Source: Platanthera guangdongensis (lineage: Eukaryota; Streptophyta; Magnoliopsida; Asparagales; Orchidaceae). From it: a stretch of 64,000 nt of DNA. The position numbers and the translations under genes are program-made. The DNA lies in the NCBI GenBank assembly GCA_039583875.1, contig CM077158.1:121641900-121705899 (forward strand), given 5' to 3'. Of this stretch, positions 1 through 10,638 are shown in pieces; position 1 is the stretch's first letter; every line of letters begins with the position of its first letter. A model generated the notes under the pieces. The model saw only the letters and a list, made by a program, of their open reading frames with translations, was not told the DNA's origin and searched no databases.

Positions 1-3000
1 GGGTGTAGTCACACAGGACTCACTATAGCGCCCAAGATAACCTAAGTCAAACAAGCCCAAATTGGGTTCCTAGCCACACATTAACCCCACCACTGCACCC
101 CTAACCCTAATACCAACCTAAGGGAACCATAAATCATATCACTAACTCACTTAGTGGCTCATGTTGACTGAGTCAACCCTTAACTTTAAATTGGTCAAAC
201 CCACATCCAAAAGTCCAATTGGTCTAAGTGGGGAACCACCATGGCCCAACCCAAGTTGGGTGGTGTCATAGGGTCCATGACCATCAAGTGGGGTCAACCC
301 ACTCATTAAGTTGACCAAGTCAACCATAAAAGTCAACTTGGTCAACCTTAGGCCTATTTAAGGGATTTGAAGACCAAACCCATTCCCATGTGCTAGGCCC
401 ACAAGCCAAGGCTCAAGATCAGCCTAAAGGGTCAATGACAGCCCCTACACTCCTGCAAATGGAGGGAAAATGCATGCATGGGGGCAATTTGGACGTTTTA
501 GAGGAAAAGAGGAGAGAGAAAGGGGGAAGAGAAGAAATGGTGGCCATGTGGCCCTCCTTCTCTCTGCCCAAGTAGCTGGCTGAGCTCCTCAGGATTATTC
601 CTGCAAGGTGGAGGGATTTGGGGACACCTGGTGGCCATGAGGAAATTCCAAAGCTTGGTCGGCCACCCCCCCCCCTTAACTCCAACTCCTCCCACAGCCA
701 CCCCTAGCCAAATCCAAGCCCACCATCAGCTTCAGGAGGAGGAAACGAGGGGAGATCGACATCTGGGACACTGCCTTTGCTGGAGAATCCAGGAATTTGG
801 CTAGTTCGCCGGAGCAAGTGTCGGCCATGGAGCACAGCCACCGCACGCGCCGCCAAGCCCGACTTTAGGTCTGTTTCACCTCACCTCACCCTGTGCTAGC
901 TTTCTAGCTCTTTTAGGCAAGGCATCGGGCTCAATCGAGCACGATACCATGGGAGAAAATGAGAAATTTGCCGAGAATTTCTTCTTGCTCGGGATCGCCG
1001 GAGGAGCCGCCTCCGGCAGCCTCACCGCCGGGAAACGCTAGCCACGACCTCAACGAAGGTGGTGGCAATAATTATCGGCGGTGGATCCAGCTCAGGTGGC
1101 CGGAATCAGCCAGCAAAAATATCCCAAGAAAATCAATCGTAGCCGTTGGCCACCTGGGGATGATGAACGGATGTCGTCCATCTGATTTGATCTGATTAAT
1201 GATTTAATTTGATATGAATAGTAAAATATAGGTCACACTTTTACACTGTTCTTGCATGTTAAAAATAGGCCTCTTAAATGCAATTTCAGAACCATACATC
1301 AACATCAACATTGTATTCTTAGGTCTTACCTTTATTTTTTCACCTTAAACTTGAAATTTGGAGCAGCAGGGCTCCCTGTAGGACCATTCTACCAAGATTG
1401 GTCCTAGGCTAGGGTAGATATTCAAATGTGTGCCCAGGCCAAACTATAAGTCTTCATGACCAGAGATGTTTTTCATGCATGTGACAAAGTCGTACCTATA
1501 TACTGACCAAAATTGGAAATTTTTAGAAAAATAGTTTCTATAGTATTTGGTAAAATACACTTATTTAAATTAATTGAATATTTGGAGAAATACAACACCA
1601 AATGGCCCCAAATTTTGATGGCATGTCCATTGGGTCAATATTAGACCATGGTAGAAATGTTAGTCTCTGTTGATGCATGCATGTTGGGTAATCCCACTTG
1701 CATGAGAAAGGTAGGTTTAGGTTTGGGGTGCATATAGTAAAATTAGAAAAATGAGAAATTCAGCCCATTTAGGACATTGCATGGCCATGAAACTCTGGAT
1801 AGAAGCTTATAGGGGTGAAATATACCTCCCACAGGAAGAATGGGATTTTTGGAATCAAAAATCACATTAATTGGATTTTTTGAAAATTAGGCCATTTATA
1901 AATAAAACTTTAAAACAAAGGCTAATGATGATATTAAATTCTCAAATTTTGCCACAAGTTTAAATGGTTCATAGTTTATCTGATACAAATTTTATGGGGC
2001 TGTTAGAAAATTTTATCTTGAAATATAAGTAGAATTATAATTTTTCCCATTATTTAAATTAATTCAAAATAAAGGAAATTTTCGTTGGAATAATATGGAA
2101 AATTTTACAGTGGCTTATACATATTATTTACTCCTTTTATAACTTTCTGAGAATTTTTGGAAGCATCAGTATGATGAAAGCACTAAAAATGGCATTTTAG
2201 TAATAATGGTTCTTTGAATATTTGTTAGGTCAAAATACTGTTTAGGACTTTCAAATTTTGTATTTATTTTGATTTTATAATTATGAATCTCCAGTAATTT
2301 TTCCAAAAATTTTGGTGTTAGATATACTATACTTCATTTGGAAAGTATGCAAATTGAGATCTTGATGTTAAATGAAAATTAAATTGAAATTACATGGGGA
2401 AAATTGGGAAATCTGGTGGGCAACCATATTTTACTTCTTAGAACACCTGATAAATTTCTTAAGTTGAATGAATCAATATAAGTAGTACATCATGTGCAAT
2501 GTGACATAGGTCACACAATTAAAGGAATTAATTTAGGCACTTAATTACTTAGAGAAATGGTGAAATCCAAAATGGTCAACATCATACACCATACCAACAG
2601 ATGATAATTTATTAGGGGCATTTGGCCTAAGGAATTAGAAGTTCTACTATACGGGTCAACATTAGGTCATGTGTGCGCTTAGCAAAATATAGCTCGTTTC
2701 ACTGGGACCCACAGGGGATACGATAGAGAGATAAGTTGGTGACTAGATTGGGAAGTCAAACCCTGATTGGTGTCTAGTAGGTCTCTTTCTAATATCGAAC
2801 GATAGAGTGCAGGACCTCAAGGACAGTGGTTAGAACGGAGACCGGCGGAAGACCGCCGATTCCCCGATAATAACTAAATTAATTAGGTTCGTTCCATAGT
2901 AACAATGAGAGCTGGAAATGGATCATGGGTAGGTACCAAATAAAATAAATATCCTTGCGAAAGGGAGCTTTGGGATTCAACCCATCGTAGCTCCTAGTGC

Positions 3001-3599
3001 CCTCGAGATCCCTTCACCGGGCATGCCTTGGGCAGTCCTGGGATTAACCCTAAACTGCTAGGTATATCGAACACTAGACAAGAGTAGTTTAATAGGCTAA
3101 GACATTGCGGTTCATTCTCACCCGTGATGGGTTTGAGGGATTCTGAATAAAGGCACTACCGTGCAGTCTCACCCGTGACGGATTGGATGGATCTTGATTA
3201 AAGACACTATTATGCGGTCTCACCCGTGATGGGTTGGAGGGATTTAGGATGGGTTGGTCCTATGAGCTGGAGGCTCGGTTTGGAATATCTTGCATGTGCA
3301 TAAACTTGTGGCGGGTCATGCGGTACTGGGCCAATCGTCACACCGATGGTAGTACGGTGAATCTGGCGAGGTGTGATGGTTTGAGGGGCCAGTGGGTTAT
3401 TTTACGTTGCGGTCTGGAGGACGATCCCCGAAAATGCACACTCGACCAAAAAGACTCGTGGGTAGCCAGCAAATAAAACGCAGTGACTCTAGAGTGCACC
3501 TAGAACGTGTACAGAGACGTGTGTGAGGTCCAGGCCTGGTAGTGTGTATACCCAGCTAGGAGTGGAGACGCCCGCTCCACTACTATCGTAGCCACAACA
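1..3599 (+). repeat. Probable 5' LTR (3' part) of an uncharacterised LTR retrotransposon
   Basis: No credible coding sequence is present. The stretch ends in CACAACA at 3593-3599 and is followed at once by a primer-site-like TGGTACCAGAGAG, as expected for the end of an LTR. It holds GTCAAC-rich sequence (about 150-350), a GC-rich block (about 700-1180) and an AT-rich block (1200-2640) in which I see nothing else. The LTR start would lie before the window. Because the 1.2 kb following the purine tract at 4584 matches nothing in 1-3599, the complete LTR would have to exceed about 4.8 kb. The LTR reading is inference. Confidence 0.35.
3101..3250 (+). repeat. Tandem repeat, about 51 bp x 3
   Basis: Three units start near 3101, 3152 and 3203. 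Each carries the core CTCACCCGTGAYGGRTT followed by GGAGGGATT-like sequence. Units differ by scattered substitutions, so the array is old. It lies near the 3' end of the putative LTR. Confidence 0.7.
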
Positions 3600-3600
3600 G

Positions 3601-3613
3601 TGGTACCAGAGAG
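3601..3613 (+). other. Primer-binding-site-like sequence (tRNA-iMet type)
   Basis: TGGTACCAGAGAG resembles TGGTATCAGAGC, the complement of the initiator-Met tRNA 3' end used by many plant LTR retrotransposons. It lies one base after the CACAACA LTR end and differs from the canonical site at two or three positions, so the assignment is tentative. Confidence 0.45.
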
Positions 3614-4583
3614 TGATGCTAGCTCCAAAAAGTGGGAACTAAAGGTCTGTGATCACAGAGTCGTGTGTATGAGTTGCACTTGCATGAACCATAACACACA
3701 TACATATCATACATTCATAACTAGGGCATACGCATCATAGATCCTTATCATATAAATTAGTATGGGCTCTTTTATATGATAAGTTATATTTCTGGAAACC
3801 TTAACTTATATGTTTATATCGGCATTCATATAAGTTAAGGTACTTCTGTGATGGTAGTAGTAGCTTATTTTACTTATTGTCTTTACTCAGCTTACTTCCA
3901 GTATTGTTTACTTACTGCACATACTTGCTCCTGTTCAGTTCCTCTTACTTCCCTGCACTATATATATATAATTACTAGAGTAGAAATATTGGATACATAT
4001 ATACTTATTAGTATAGTTCCATTGTCACCTGCTTCTTGCTTTACCCCTTGTTGTCCTCCGCTTCGTCCACCCGCTTGGTGCCTAGGAGTTGCGGGGGCGA
4101 GGTGTGGAGGAAACGAGTTAGTCTTTTTGACTAACGGTCAGTGTGACCAAACATTTTAGGAGCTCGAGGAGATGGAGCACCAGCAGGACAAGGTGGCGGG
4201 ACGTGAGGAGCTGATACCACCACTACCTATTACTACTACTGCAGCCCGACGTCAGGTGGGACGAGTCTTCTGATGATAGTGTAGCTTCCGCTTATTGTCA
4301 TCTATGAGAGAGATATTTGTCATCATGTACTGGGCATAAGATCTTTTCTCTATTATTGTTGAACTCATTATGGACTGGTGTACTCTTATTTAATATGAGA
4401 TAGTGTTGTGACTTGTGGACTATTTGTTGCTTTATACAGCTTTTACTTCTTGCTCTCTTTTGGCCTAACAGGTTATATGATCGTACTAGCTGGCAGAATC
4501 GGCGTGTTGCAGTGTCGACTAACCCATGTGTTAATGCCACCGTAAGACGGCGGTTCTGGGCATAAGACCGGGAGCCTCCTTAG
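3614..4583 (+). other. Short non-coding internal region of the first element
   Basis: Just under 1 kb lies between the primer-site-like sequence and a purine tract. Frames here are short and show no gag, protease, RT or integrase motif. The element would therefore be non-autonomous or heavily deleted. Confidence 0.35.
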
Positions 4584-5813
4584 TAAGGGGAGGTGTCTTA
4601 CAGTGTCCTTTGGGCAAGATGTGGAACTGAAAGCCTGAAGCCTAGGGAAGCTTTTAAGATAATAAAACGAGGGAGGGGAGGGGTCTAGCTGGTGGTGTCC
4701 ATTAATGGCCTCTTAAGGTGGCTCTCGGCCATGGAGTGTGGGGGGGGGGGGGTGAACATGGCTCAATCCAGCCGGGAAATGGCTGGAAATTCCTCCTCTT
4801 CCCTATAGTAGTTGAATCCAGCCATTTAGAGGTAGAGGGAAGGGCCAATGCTTCAATGGCCATTAACGACCATTGAAGGCATATTTCGGCCATGGTGTTG
4901 TGGCACTGTTCCGGCTATGGGCAGCCTCCAAAATGGCCCCCTGCTCTTCCTGAAGTGAGTGGGGAGTTGGATCAGCCAATGAGGAATGGCCCTTGGCCTC
5001 CTTGGCCATGAATGTCACCCTTTCACCCTTTTCTCTCTCCTCCATTAAAGTGAGGCAGAGGTTTTCTCTCTCTTAGTCATCTAAGTTGACCAAGCTGACG
5101 ACCCTAGCCTATTGGCAGCCAACTAACCCATAATTTTCATGGAAATAAAGTTAGCTCAAGTGGAAAGTGGGCTTGAGCTTGGGTTAGCCCATTTGGGTCA
5201 AGTTGACTTGACCTTGGCTTAGGGTTGAGTTTGGTCAAATTGACCTTTTGTGCCACCAACAATGAGTCCTTGGTGACCTATTGGCCTCCCTAGGGACTAG
5301 GTAGGGATGGGTAGGGTTGACTTGGAAACTTGGAGGTCACATGACCCTTAGTAAGGGAACTTTGACCACTTTGGGGCTAGAGTTGACTTGGGTCAACTTA
5401 GCCACAAGGGTTCACCCCAATGAGTCCTTGGTGACCCATTGACCTCACTTTATGGTTAGGAGGGCATGGGTGGGGTCCACTTGGCTAGGGGAATGTGAAT
5501 TGACCCCTAAGTAGGCTTGTTTGACCCATTTAGGGTTAGGGTTGACTTAAGTCAACTTAACCTCTTTGACTGCCTACAGTGGGTCCTTAGTGGCCCTATA
5601 GACTTCACAAGGTGTTAGCGGTGTTGTGGTAGGGTCATGGATCAAGGTGTAGCCCTAAAGTCCAACCTTAGGTGTAATGTTGAGCATGAGCTATAGGCAG
5701 ACCAAGGTGATTTTTACCTTGGCCCTTGTTCACTTGGCCCTTGAGCTTTTGGTTGTTTTGTCATGACCTAATCATGACAAAACAAAATCCTAGGGGTCTA
5801 GTTATTTAAGGGA
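4584..5813 (+). repeat. Purine tract and start of a putative 3' LTR, interrupted at 5814
   Basis: A purine run TAAGGGGAGG (4584-4593) is followed by TGTCTTACAG, the arrangement of a polypurine tract and LTR start. About 1.2 kb follows before the sequence changes character at 5814. It has no coding potential; a poly-G run lies at 4740-4752. The rest of this LTR is not found downstream in the window. Confidence 0.35.
5221..5660 (+). repeat. Tandem repeat, about 158 bp x about 3
   Basis: The phrase RTGRGTCCTTRGTGRCC recurs near 5261, 5419 and 5578, each time followed by a YTATNGRCYTCAC-like stretch and preceded by GTTGACTTR-rich sequence. Copies are clearly diverged. Non-coding. Confidence 0.6.
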
Positions 5814-5820
5814 TGTTACA

Positions 5821-6440
5821 CAAGTGGGCGGCCTGCTCCCCAGGCCGCCACCCTCAAGTTGGCGGCCTCCTCCTCAGGACGCCACCCTCAAGCGGGCAGC
5901 CTGCTCCTCAGGCCGCCACCACCAAGAGGGAGGCCTGCTCCCCAGGCCGCCAGCTCTGCTTGACCAAGAGGGCGGCCTGCAACCCAGGCCGCCAGCTCTG
6001 CCTGACCAAGAGGGCGGCCTGCTCCCCAGGTCGTCAGCTCTGCTTGACCAAGATGGCGGCCTGCTCCCCAGGCCGACAGCTCTGCTTGACCAATAGGGCG
6101 GCCTGCTCCCCAGGCCGCCAGCTCTGCTTGACCAAGAGGGCGGCCTGCTCCCCAGGCCGCCAGCTCTGCTTGACCAAGATGGCGGCCTGCTCCCCAGGCC
6201 GCCAGCTCTGCTTGACCAAGAAGGCGGCCTGCTCCCCAGGCCGCCACCTCTGCTTGACAAAGAGGGCGGCCTCCTCCACAGGCCTCCATCTCTGCTTGAC
6301 CAAGAGGTAGGCCTACTCCCCAGGCCGCCAGCTCTGCTTGACCAAGAGGGCGGCCAGCTCTCCAGGCCGCCACCTTTGCTTGGCCAGGGGCGGCCTGCTC
6401 CGCAGACCGCCTCCTCTGCCTGCACCAGGGGCGGCCTGCT
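5821..6440 (+). repeat. 42-bp hairpin minisatellite
   Basis: The core is a tandem array with an exact 42-bp period (for example GGCGGCCT at 6013, 6055 and 6097); the first units are about 30 bp and lack the GCTCTGCTTGACC segment. Each unit contains the inverted repeat GGCGGCCTG / CAGGCCGCC around a 5-nt spacer, so every unit could fold into a 9-bp stem. Because 42 is a multiple of 3, long open frames appear on both strands (5813-6497); these are repeat artefacts. The array ends about 90 bp before a TATA box. Confidence 0.85.
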
Positions 6441-6488
6441 CCTCAGGTCGCCCTCCTCTGATCGCGGAGTCCGCCCAAGCCTCCGTGA

Positions 6489-6540
6489 TGACGTCACTGG
6501 GCCCCGCTTCTAGAAGATCTTCCTCGGGCCTATAAATAGC
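6489..6540 (+). promoter_or_regulatory. TGACGTCA motif and TATA box
   Basis: A perfect TGACGTCA palindrome (6489-6496), the classical plant bZIP/TGA core, lies 34 bp ahead of TATAAATAGC (6531-6540). This is a textbook arrangement for an RNA polymerase II promoter reading rightwards, probably the U3/R border of an LTR. The downstream sequence is non-coding and repeat-bearing, and is split at 6857 by element 1. Confidence 0.55.
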
Positions 6541-6603
6541 CCCTAATACCTCTCATTCGAGGGGGACGAAGGAGAGCACGGGAGGAAAACTGCCGCTGCC
6601 AGC

Positions 6604-6780
6604 AAGACCTGCGGACTCAGTTTTCCAGTCCTCCACAGTTGATCATCAAGACCTGCAAACATAGTTTTCCAATCCTCCACTGTTGATCATCAATACCCAA
6701 GGACTCAGTTTTCCAGTCCTCCACAGTTGATGATCAAGGCATGCAGACTCAATTTCCCAGTCCTCCGCCGCTGCCAGCAA
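6604..6780 (+). repeat. Tandem repeat, 44 bp x 4
   Basis: Units start near 6604, 6648, 6692 and 6736. Each contains a CAGTTTTCCAGTCCTCCACAG-like core and ends in TTGATCATCAA. The array lies just downstream of the TATA box, inside the presumed transcribed region. The GATCATCAA phrase returns at 16975-17095 on the other side of element 1, supporting one original unit split by the insertion. Confidence 0.7.
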
Positions 6781-6856
6781 GCCGACCATCACGCCGTGTG
6801 GCCTGCTAGCAGCCTCTTTTCCTTAACCTCTAGCAACTTCTTCCTTAGCCGCAAGC

Positions 6857-9342
6857 TGTAGCAACCCCATCCGTTCATATGATATATTCTAGAAGGTCCG
6901 GCCGGGGCCCCACAGTATATATCACAAAACAGGCGGTGAAGGTACAGGATGATACCAGTGTAGCGCATCGCACCTATCACAAATCATTCTAGCGGAAGCC
7001 TAAACTACTTGAACTCCGCATGAATGTCCAAACATAAAACTCCACATTTTATATATCTATAGGAATGTCTTACACCAAGTCCAAAGAGTTGGCCTTATGG
7101 CCTTACATGGCTCTCACACAGTGGCCTAAACAAATTGGCGCGCAGGCCGGCCACAATAAAAGAAAACACATAACAACACAGATAGCCTTCGAGGGCTAGC
7201 AGCAGTAGCAGCAACAACAGCAGGAACATCAACCTCTATGCGTCCCGCTCGGCTCTCCAGCACCTGTACAAGGACAACCCACCCAACGGTGGCAAACAAA
7301 AGCAACGGTCAGCGTTCAGCTGACCAAATTATAACGACCCTACCCCTTCTCTCGGGGCAGCGGTATTCTTCCCTGCAGGCATATCATATCACAAGTATGG
7401 CAATATCTATATCATTCAAATGTGCTTTCACGCACACAAGCCATCACAACCGTTCGCCACCCGGCCCAACGGTCTGTGCACTCAGGGCACATTCTTGGTG
7501 TTCTGGCAAACCTCTTGCCCAACACCGTATCAGGGTCATAACCCAACGGTAAATCTCTTGAGCATTTACTCCATGGCGTGCAGCCGGAGTTAGTCTTCCT
7601 ACACCGGGATGGCCCGTAGCCCCCCATTGTGTCATGGCGCGCAGGCCGAAGACTCTTGCTATACGCTCCAACAGACCGCACCTTTTGGTCTCACGTCGGA
7701 TGGACATAGCGCAGGTCGGATCCTCCACCCCCCGTTGCTCAAATCGCCTTGCCTTCTCCGAGTACGGCGTACTCATGGCTATATCAAAGGAGCGGGTCGG
7801 TCTCACCAATCCTGTTCTTGGCATTCAAGCCTGGGTATTTCTCTATACCCATTTCTTTAACACAACAGCGGGTCTTTCCTGGGCCTCCCAGTACTTCCTG
7901 TGACTCTCTCCACAGGTGGACACCGCACAAGCACAAATGTCAGGGGTCTTTCCTGGCTATCATGCCAGTACTTCCTGTTACTCGCTTCACAGGTGGACAC
8001 CCTATGACATCAAACATCACAAAAGGGCATTTCCTGGTCACACCAGTACTTCCCGTGCCTCAATCACAGGTTGGACCCAAAAACATCACATAGCTATTTT
8101 CCTGGGCTACCACCCCTGTACTTCCTGCTACTCCTTTTCGCAGGCATAACCCGTTGACTCCTCAAACTACACGTTATCACGGAGTCTTCTCCGGTTCGTA
8201 TGCAACATCACCAATCTAGATCAACCTGTCCAGATGGGCTTCACACAGCATGCCTATTCTGTACTCCAGTTCCGGATCTATATGCTAACAAAGGGGATTT
8301 CAAGCATCCACCCAAAGATTTCCAAAATCAGCCACCTCTTGGTGGGGGAAATCACAAAGCTATGCCAAAAAGAAAGCCTTCACATGGCTAGGAAGAAAAG
8401 TCGTTACCCTTGACGACCGCTTCGGTGCCATGACCGCAAAGCTTGCTTGCAAGACTCGCAAGAACGTTTCCTCCGCAACGCCGGCTTCAGATTTCTTGTC
8501 GGGAAACCGCAGCACCACCAGCAGCAGCCCCCTTTCCCTCTTCCTCCTCCTTTCTCTCTCTCTTTCTCTCTTAACTTGAAGAAAGCTTAAGGCCAAATCA
8601 AATGAGAATCACTTCTCAGTTTTCAGCCTTTAAGAAAAAGAGGAAGAAGCTTCAGCCCTTGGATCCCAGCTGAAAGAATGGACGGCCACGATTCTGCCAA
8701 AAACACTAATTTTGACCCGACACGGCCTCTAACACGGCCGTGTGCCAGGCCGTGTGCCTCAAGCGGTGGTCAACCGACTTATCCAAACCAGTGACACGCC
8801 CATGGGACACGCCCGTGTCATGGGCCGTGTCACCAACACGCCTTCAGACACGCCCGTGTCTGTGGCCGTGTGCCTGGGTGAAAAAAATCCCAAAACATCC
8901 CGAGACTTCACACGGCCTGTGACACGCCCGTGTCCCAGGCCGTGTGCCCAGACACGGCACAAAGACACGCCCTGTCGAAATCCTTCGGCGGGCTGAGTTC
9001 GTCGACCCGATTTGACACGCCCTGTGACACGCCCGTGTCACAGGCCGTGTGCAACTTCTCGACACTCGACACCCACGTCTCGACACTCGACGATCGTCGA
9101 GTAAAAGTCGTCGAGAAAATGACACGGCCTTGGACACGCCCGTGTCCTGGGCCGTGTGCCTCCTCTCGACACATCGTCGAGTGAAAAATTGTCGAGACAA
9201 AGCCCGATCGTCGACACAACCTCGACACGCCCTGCGACACGCCCGTGTCGCAGGCCGTGTCCGCTGACATGCCCTGGGACACGCCCGTGTCCCAGGCCGT
9301 GTCACCCAAAAATTTCCTGTTTCCGAAATTTGTGCTGTTACA
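6857..9342 (-). repeat. Element 1, 3' LTR
   Basis: On the plus strand it begins TGTAGCAACCCC and ends GCTGTTACA; on its own strand it therefore starts TGTAACAGC. Length is 2486 bp, against 2473 bp for the partner at 14258. The palindrome array (about 8718-9305) occupies the first part of the LTR in element orientation. Open frames across the array (8740-9310, both strands) are artefacts. Confidence 0.92.
8718..9305 (-). repeat. CACG/TCGTCGA palindrome array in the element 1 3' LTR
   Basis: Repeated inverted repeats centred on GACACG-CC-CGTGTC. Three 24-nt copies have perfect 11-bp arms (9021-9044, 9231-9254, 9273-9296), differing at one arm position with the matching complement in the other arm. 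Interspersed are TCGTCGAG/CTCGACGA palindromes such as ACTCGACGATCGTCGAGT near 9086. The partner array lies at about 16115-16690. Confidence 0.85.
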
Positions 9343-9356
9343 ATCCTCCCCTTCTA
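9343..9356 (-). other. Element 1 polypurine tract
   Basis: Reading the minus strand, a run close to AGAAGGGGAGGAT directly precedes the LTR start TGTAACAGC. This is the expected plus-strand primer for reverse transcription. Confidence 0.75.
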
Positions 9357-9453
9357 CAAGAAATTTCGTCCTCGAAATTCAGATACAGGAAGGCAACATA
9401 AAACAGCAAGAAAAATGTGACAACATATAAAATTTTATGTTACAACATTCTTG

Positions 9454-10581
9454 CTACAGATTACAAAACAGCTCAGGGAACTCTTCGCGCATGGTTTGCT
9501 CTCGCTCCCATGATAGCTCTTCACGGCCGCAGTTGTCCCACCGGACTTTTACCATGCCGACCATCTTGTTCCGCAACTGTTTCTCGGCTCGATCTTCGAT
9601 CTGAATGGGTCTAACTTTCGTTGTTAGCCCAGACTCCACCGGCACACGATCATCCGCGATCACTTGAGCTGGATCTTTCACGGCCTTCCGAAGCACCGAG
9701 ATATGAAAGACATCATGCAATCCACCCAAGTCTGCCGACAGAGCTAGCCGATAAGCCGCTTTGCCAACTCGCTCAACCACTTCAAAAGGACCCAAATATC
9801 TTGGACTCAACTTTTTCAATCGTCGAATCCTGGAGACACCTTTGAATGGCTTGATCTTCAAGTAGACCAAATCGCCAACCGCAAATTCTACGTTCCGGTG
9901 CTTGGCGTTGTAGTACTTCGCTTGTCGATCTTGCGCCATAAGAAATCTCTCTCGAATCGTCCGTATGGTTGAGTTTGCTTCCTCAACCTCATTTGGTTTA
10001 ACAATCCGAGCTTCGCCCGCTTCTACCCAAGCCAAGGGAGTACGACACTTCCTTCCATATAGCGCTTCATATGGTGCCATCCCAATACATGTCTGGTAGC
10101 TGTTATTATACGCAAACTCTACCATATAGAGATGATCTTCCCATCTCTTTCCGAAGTCAAGGGCGCACATTCGGAGCATGTCCTCCATTGTTCTGTTGGT
10201 ACGTTCAGTTTGGTCGTCCGTTTGGGGATGAAAGGCCGTACTGAAAGTCAACTTCGTGCCCAACAGTCGGTGAACTAGCCTCCAATCATTTGCCGTGAAT
10301 CGCCCATCTCGATCACTTACGATGCTCCGAGGAACACCGTGAAGTCGCACAATTTGATCAACATATAACTTTGCCAAACTTTCCACTGAGTCATCCCGTC
10401 TGATCTGGAGAAAATGTGCTACTTTTGTTAGCCGGTCCACAATGACCCAAATGGAATCATTTCCTCGCTGCGATCTTGGCAACCCATGCACAAAATCCAT
10501 GGAAATATCATCAAATTTCCACTCTGGGATTGGCAATGACTTCAAATAACCGCCCGGCTTTTGGCATTCCGCCTTCACCAT
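9454..10581 (-). pseudogene. Element 1 pol, C-terminal part: integrase and chromodomain
   Basis: A 375-residue open stretch in the same frame as the upstream pol segment, separated from it by a TGA at 10639-10641. It carries the end of the integrase zinc-binding region (CxxC lies just before the stretch), the catalytic core with [20 protein letters not shown] and the glutamate-bearing TERTNRTMEDM, and the integrase C-terminal region with [11 protein letters not shown] chromodomain closes the protein ([18 protein letters not shown], roughly residues 325-370). The enzyme inserts the cDNA into chromosomes; the chromodomain is known in this clade to bias insertion towards particular chromatin. 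The stop upstream makes the polyprotein non-functional as it stands. Confidence 0.9.
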
Positions 10582-10638
10582 CGCACAGGTTTGGCATTTG
10601 GCTACATAAAGGGCAACATCTTTCTTGAGCCCTGGCCA

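Noticed and set aside
5813..6535. Long overlapping ORFs on both strands (up to 207 codons)
   Set aside because: They are produced by the 42-bp repeat, whose length is a multiple of three; the proteins are 14-residue repeats in every frame.
8740..9310. ORFs over the palindrome arrays (also 16147-16840, 25507-26280, 32702-33504, 38656-38967, 44629-45117, 49986-50540)
   Set aside because: They translate CACG/TCGTCGA repeats into D-T-P-V-S and R-P-A-T-R runs; non-coding LTR sequence.
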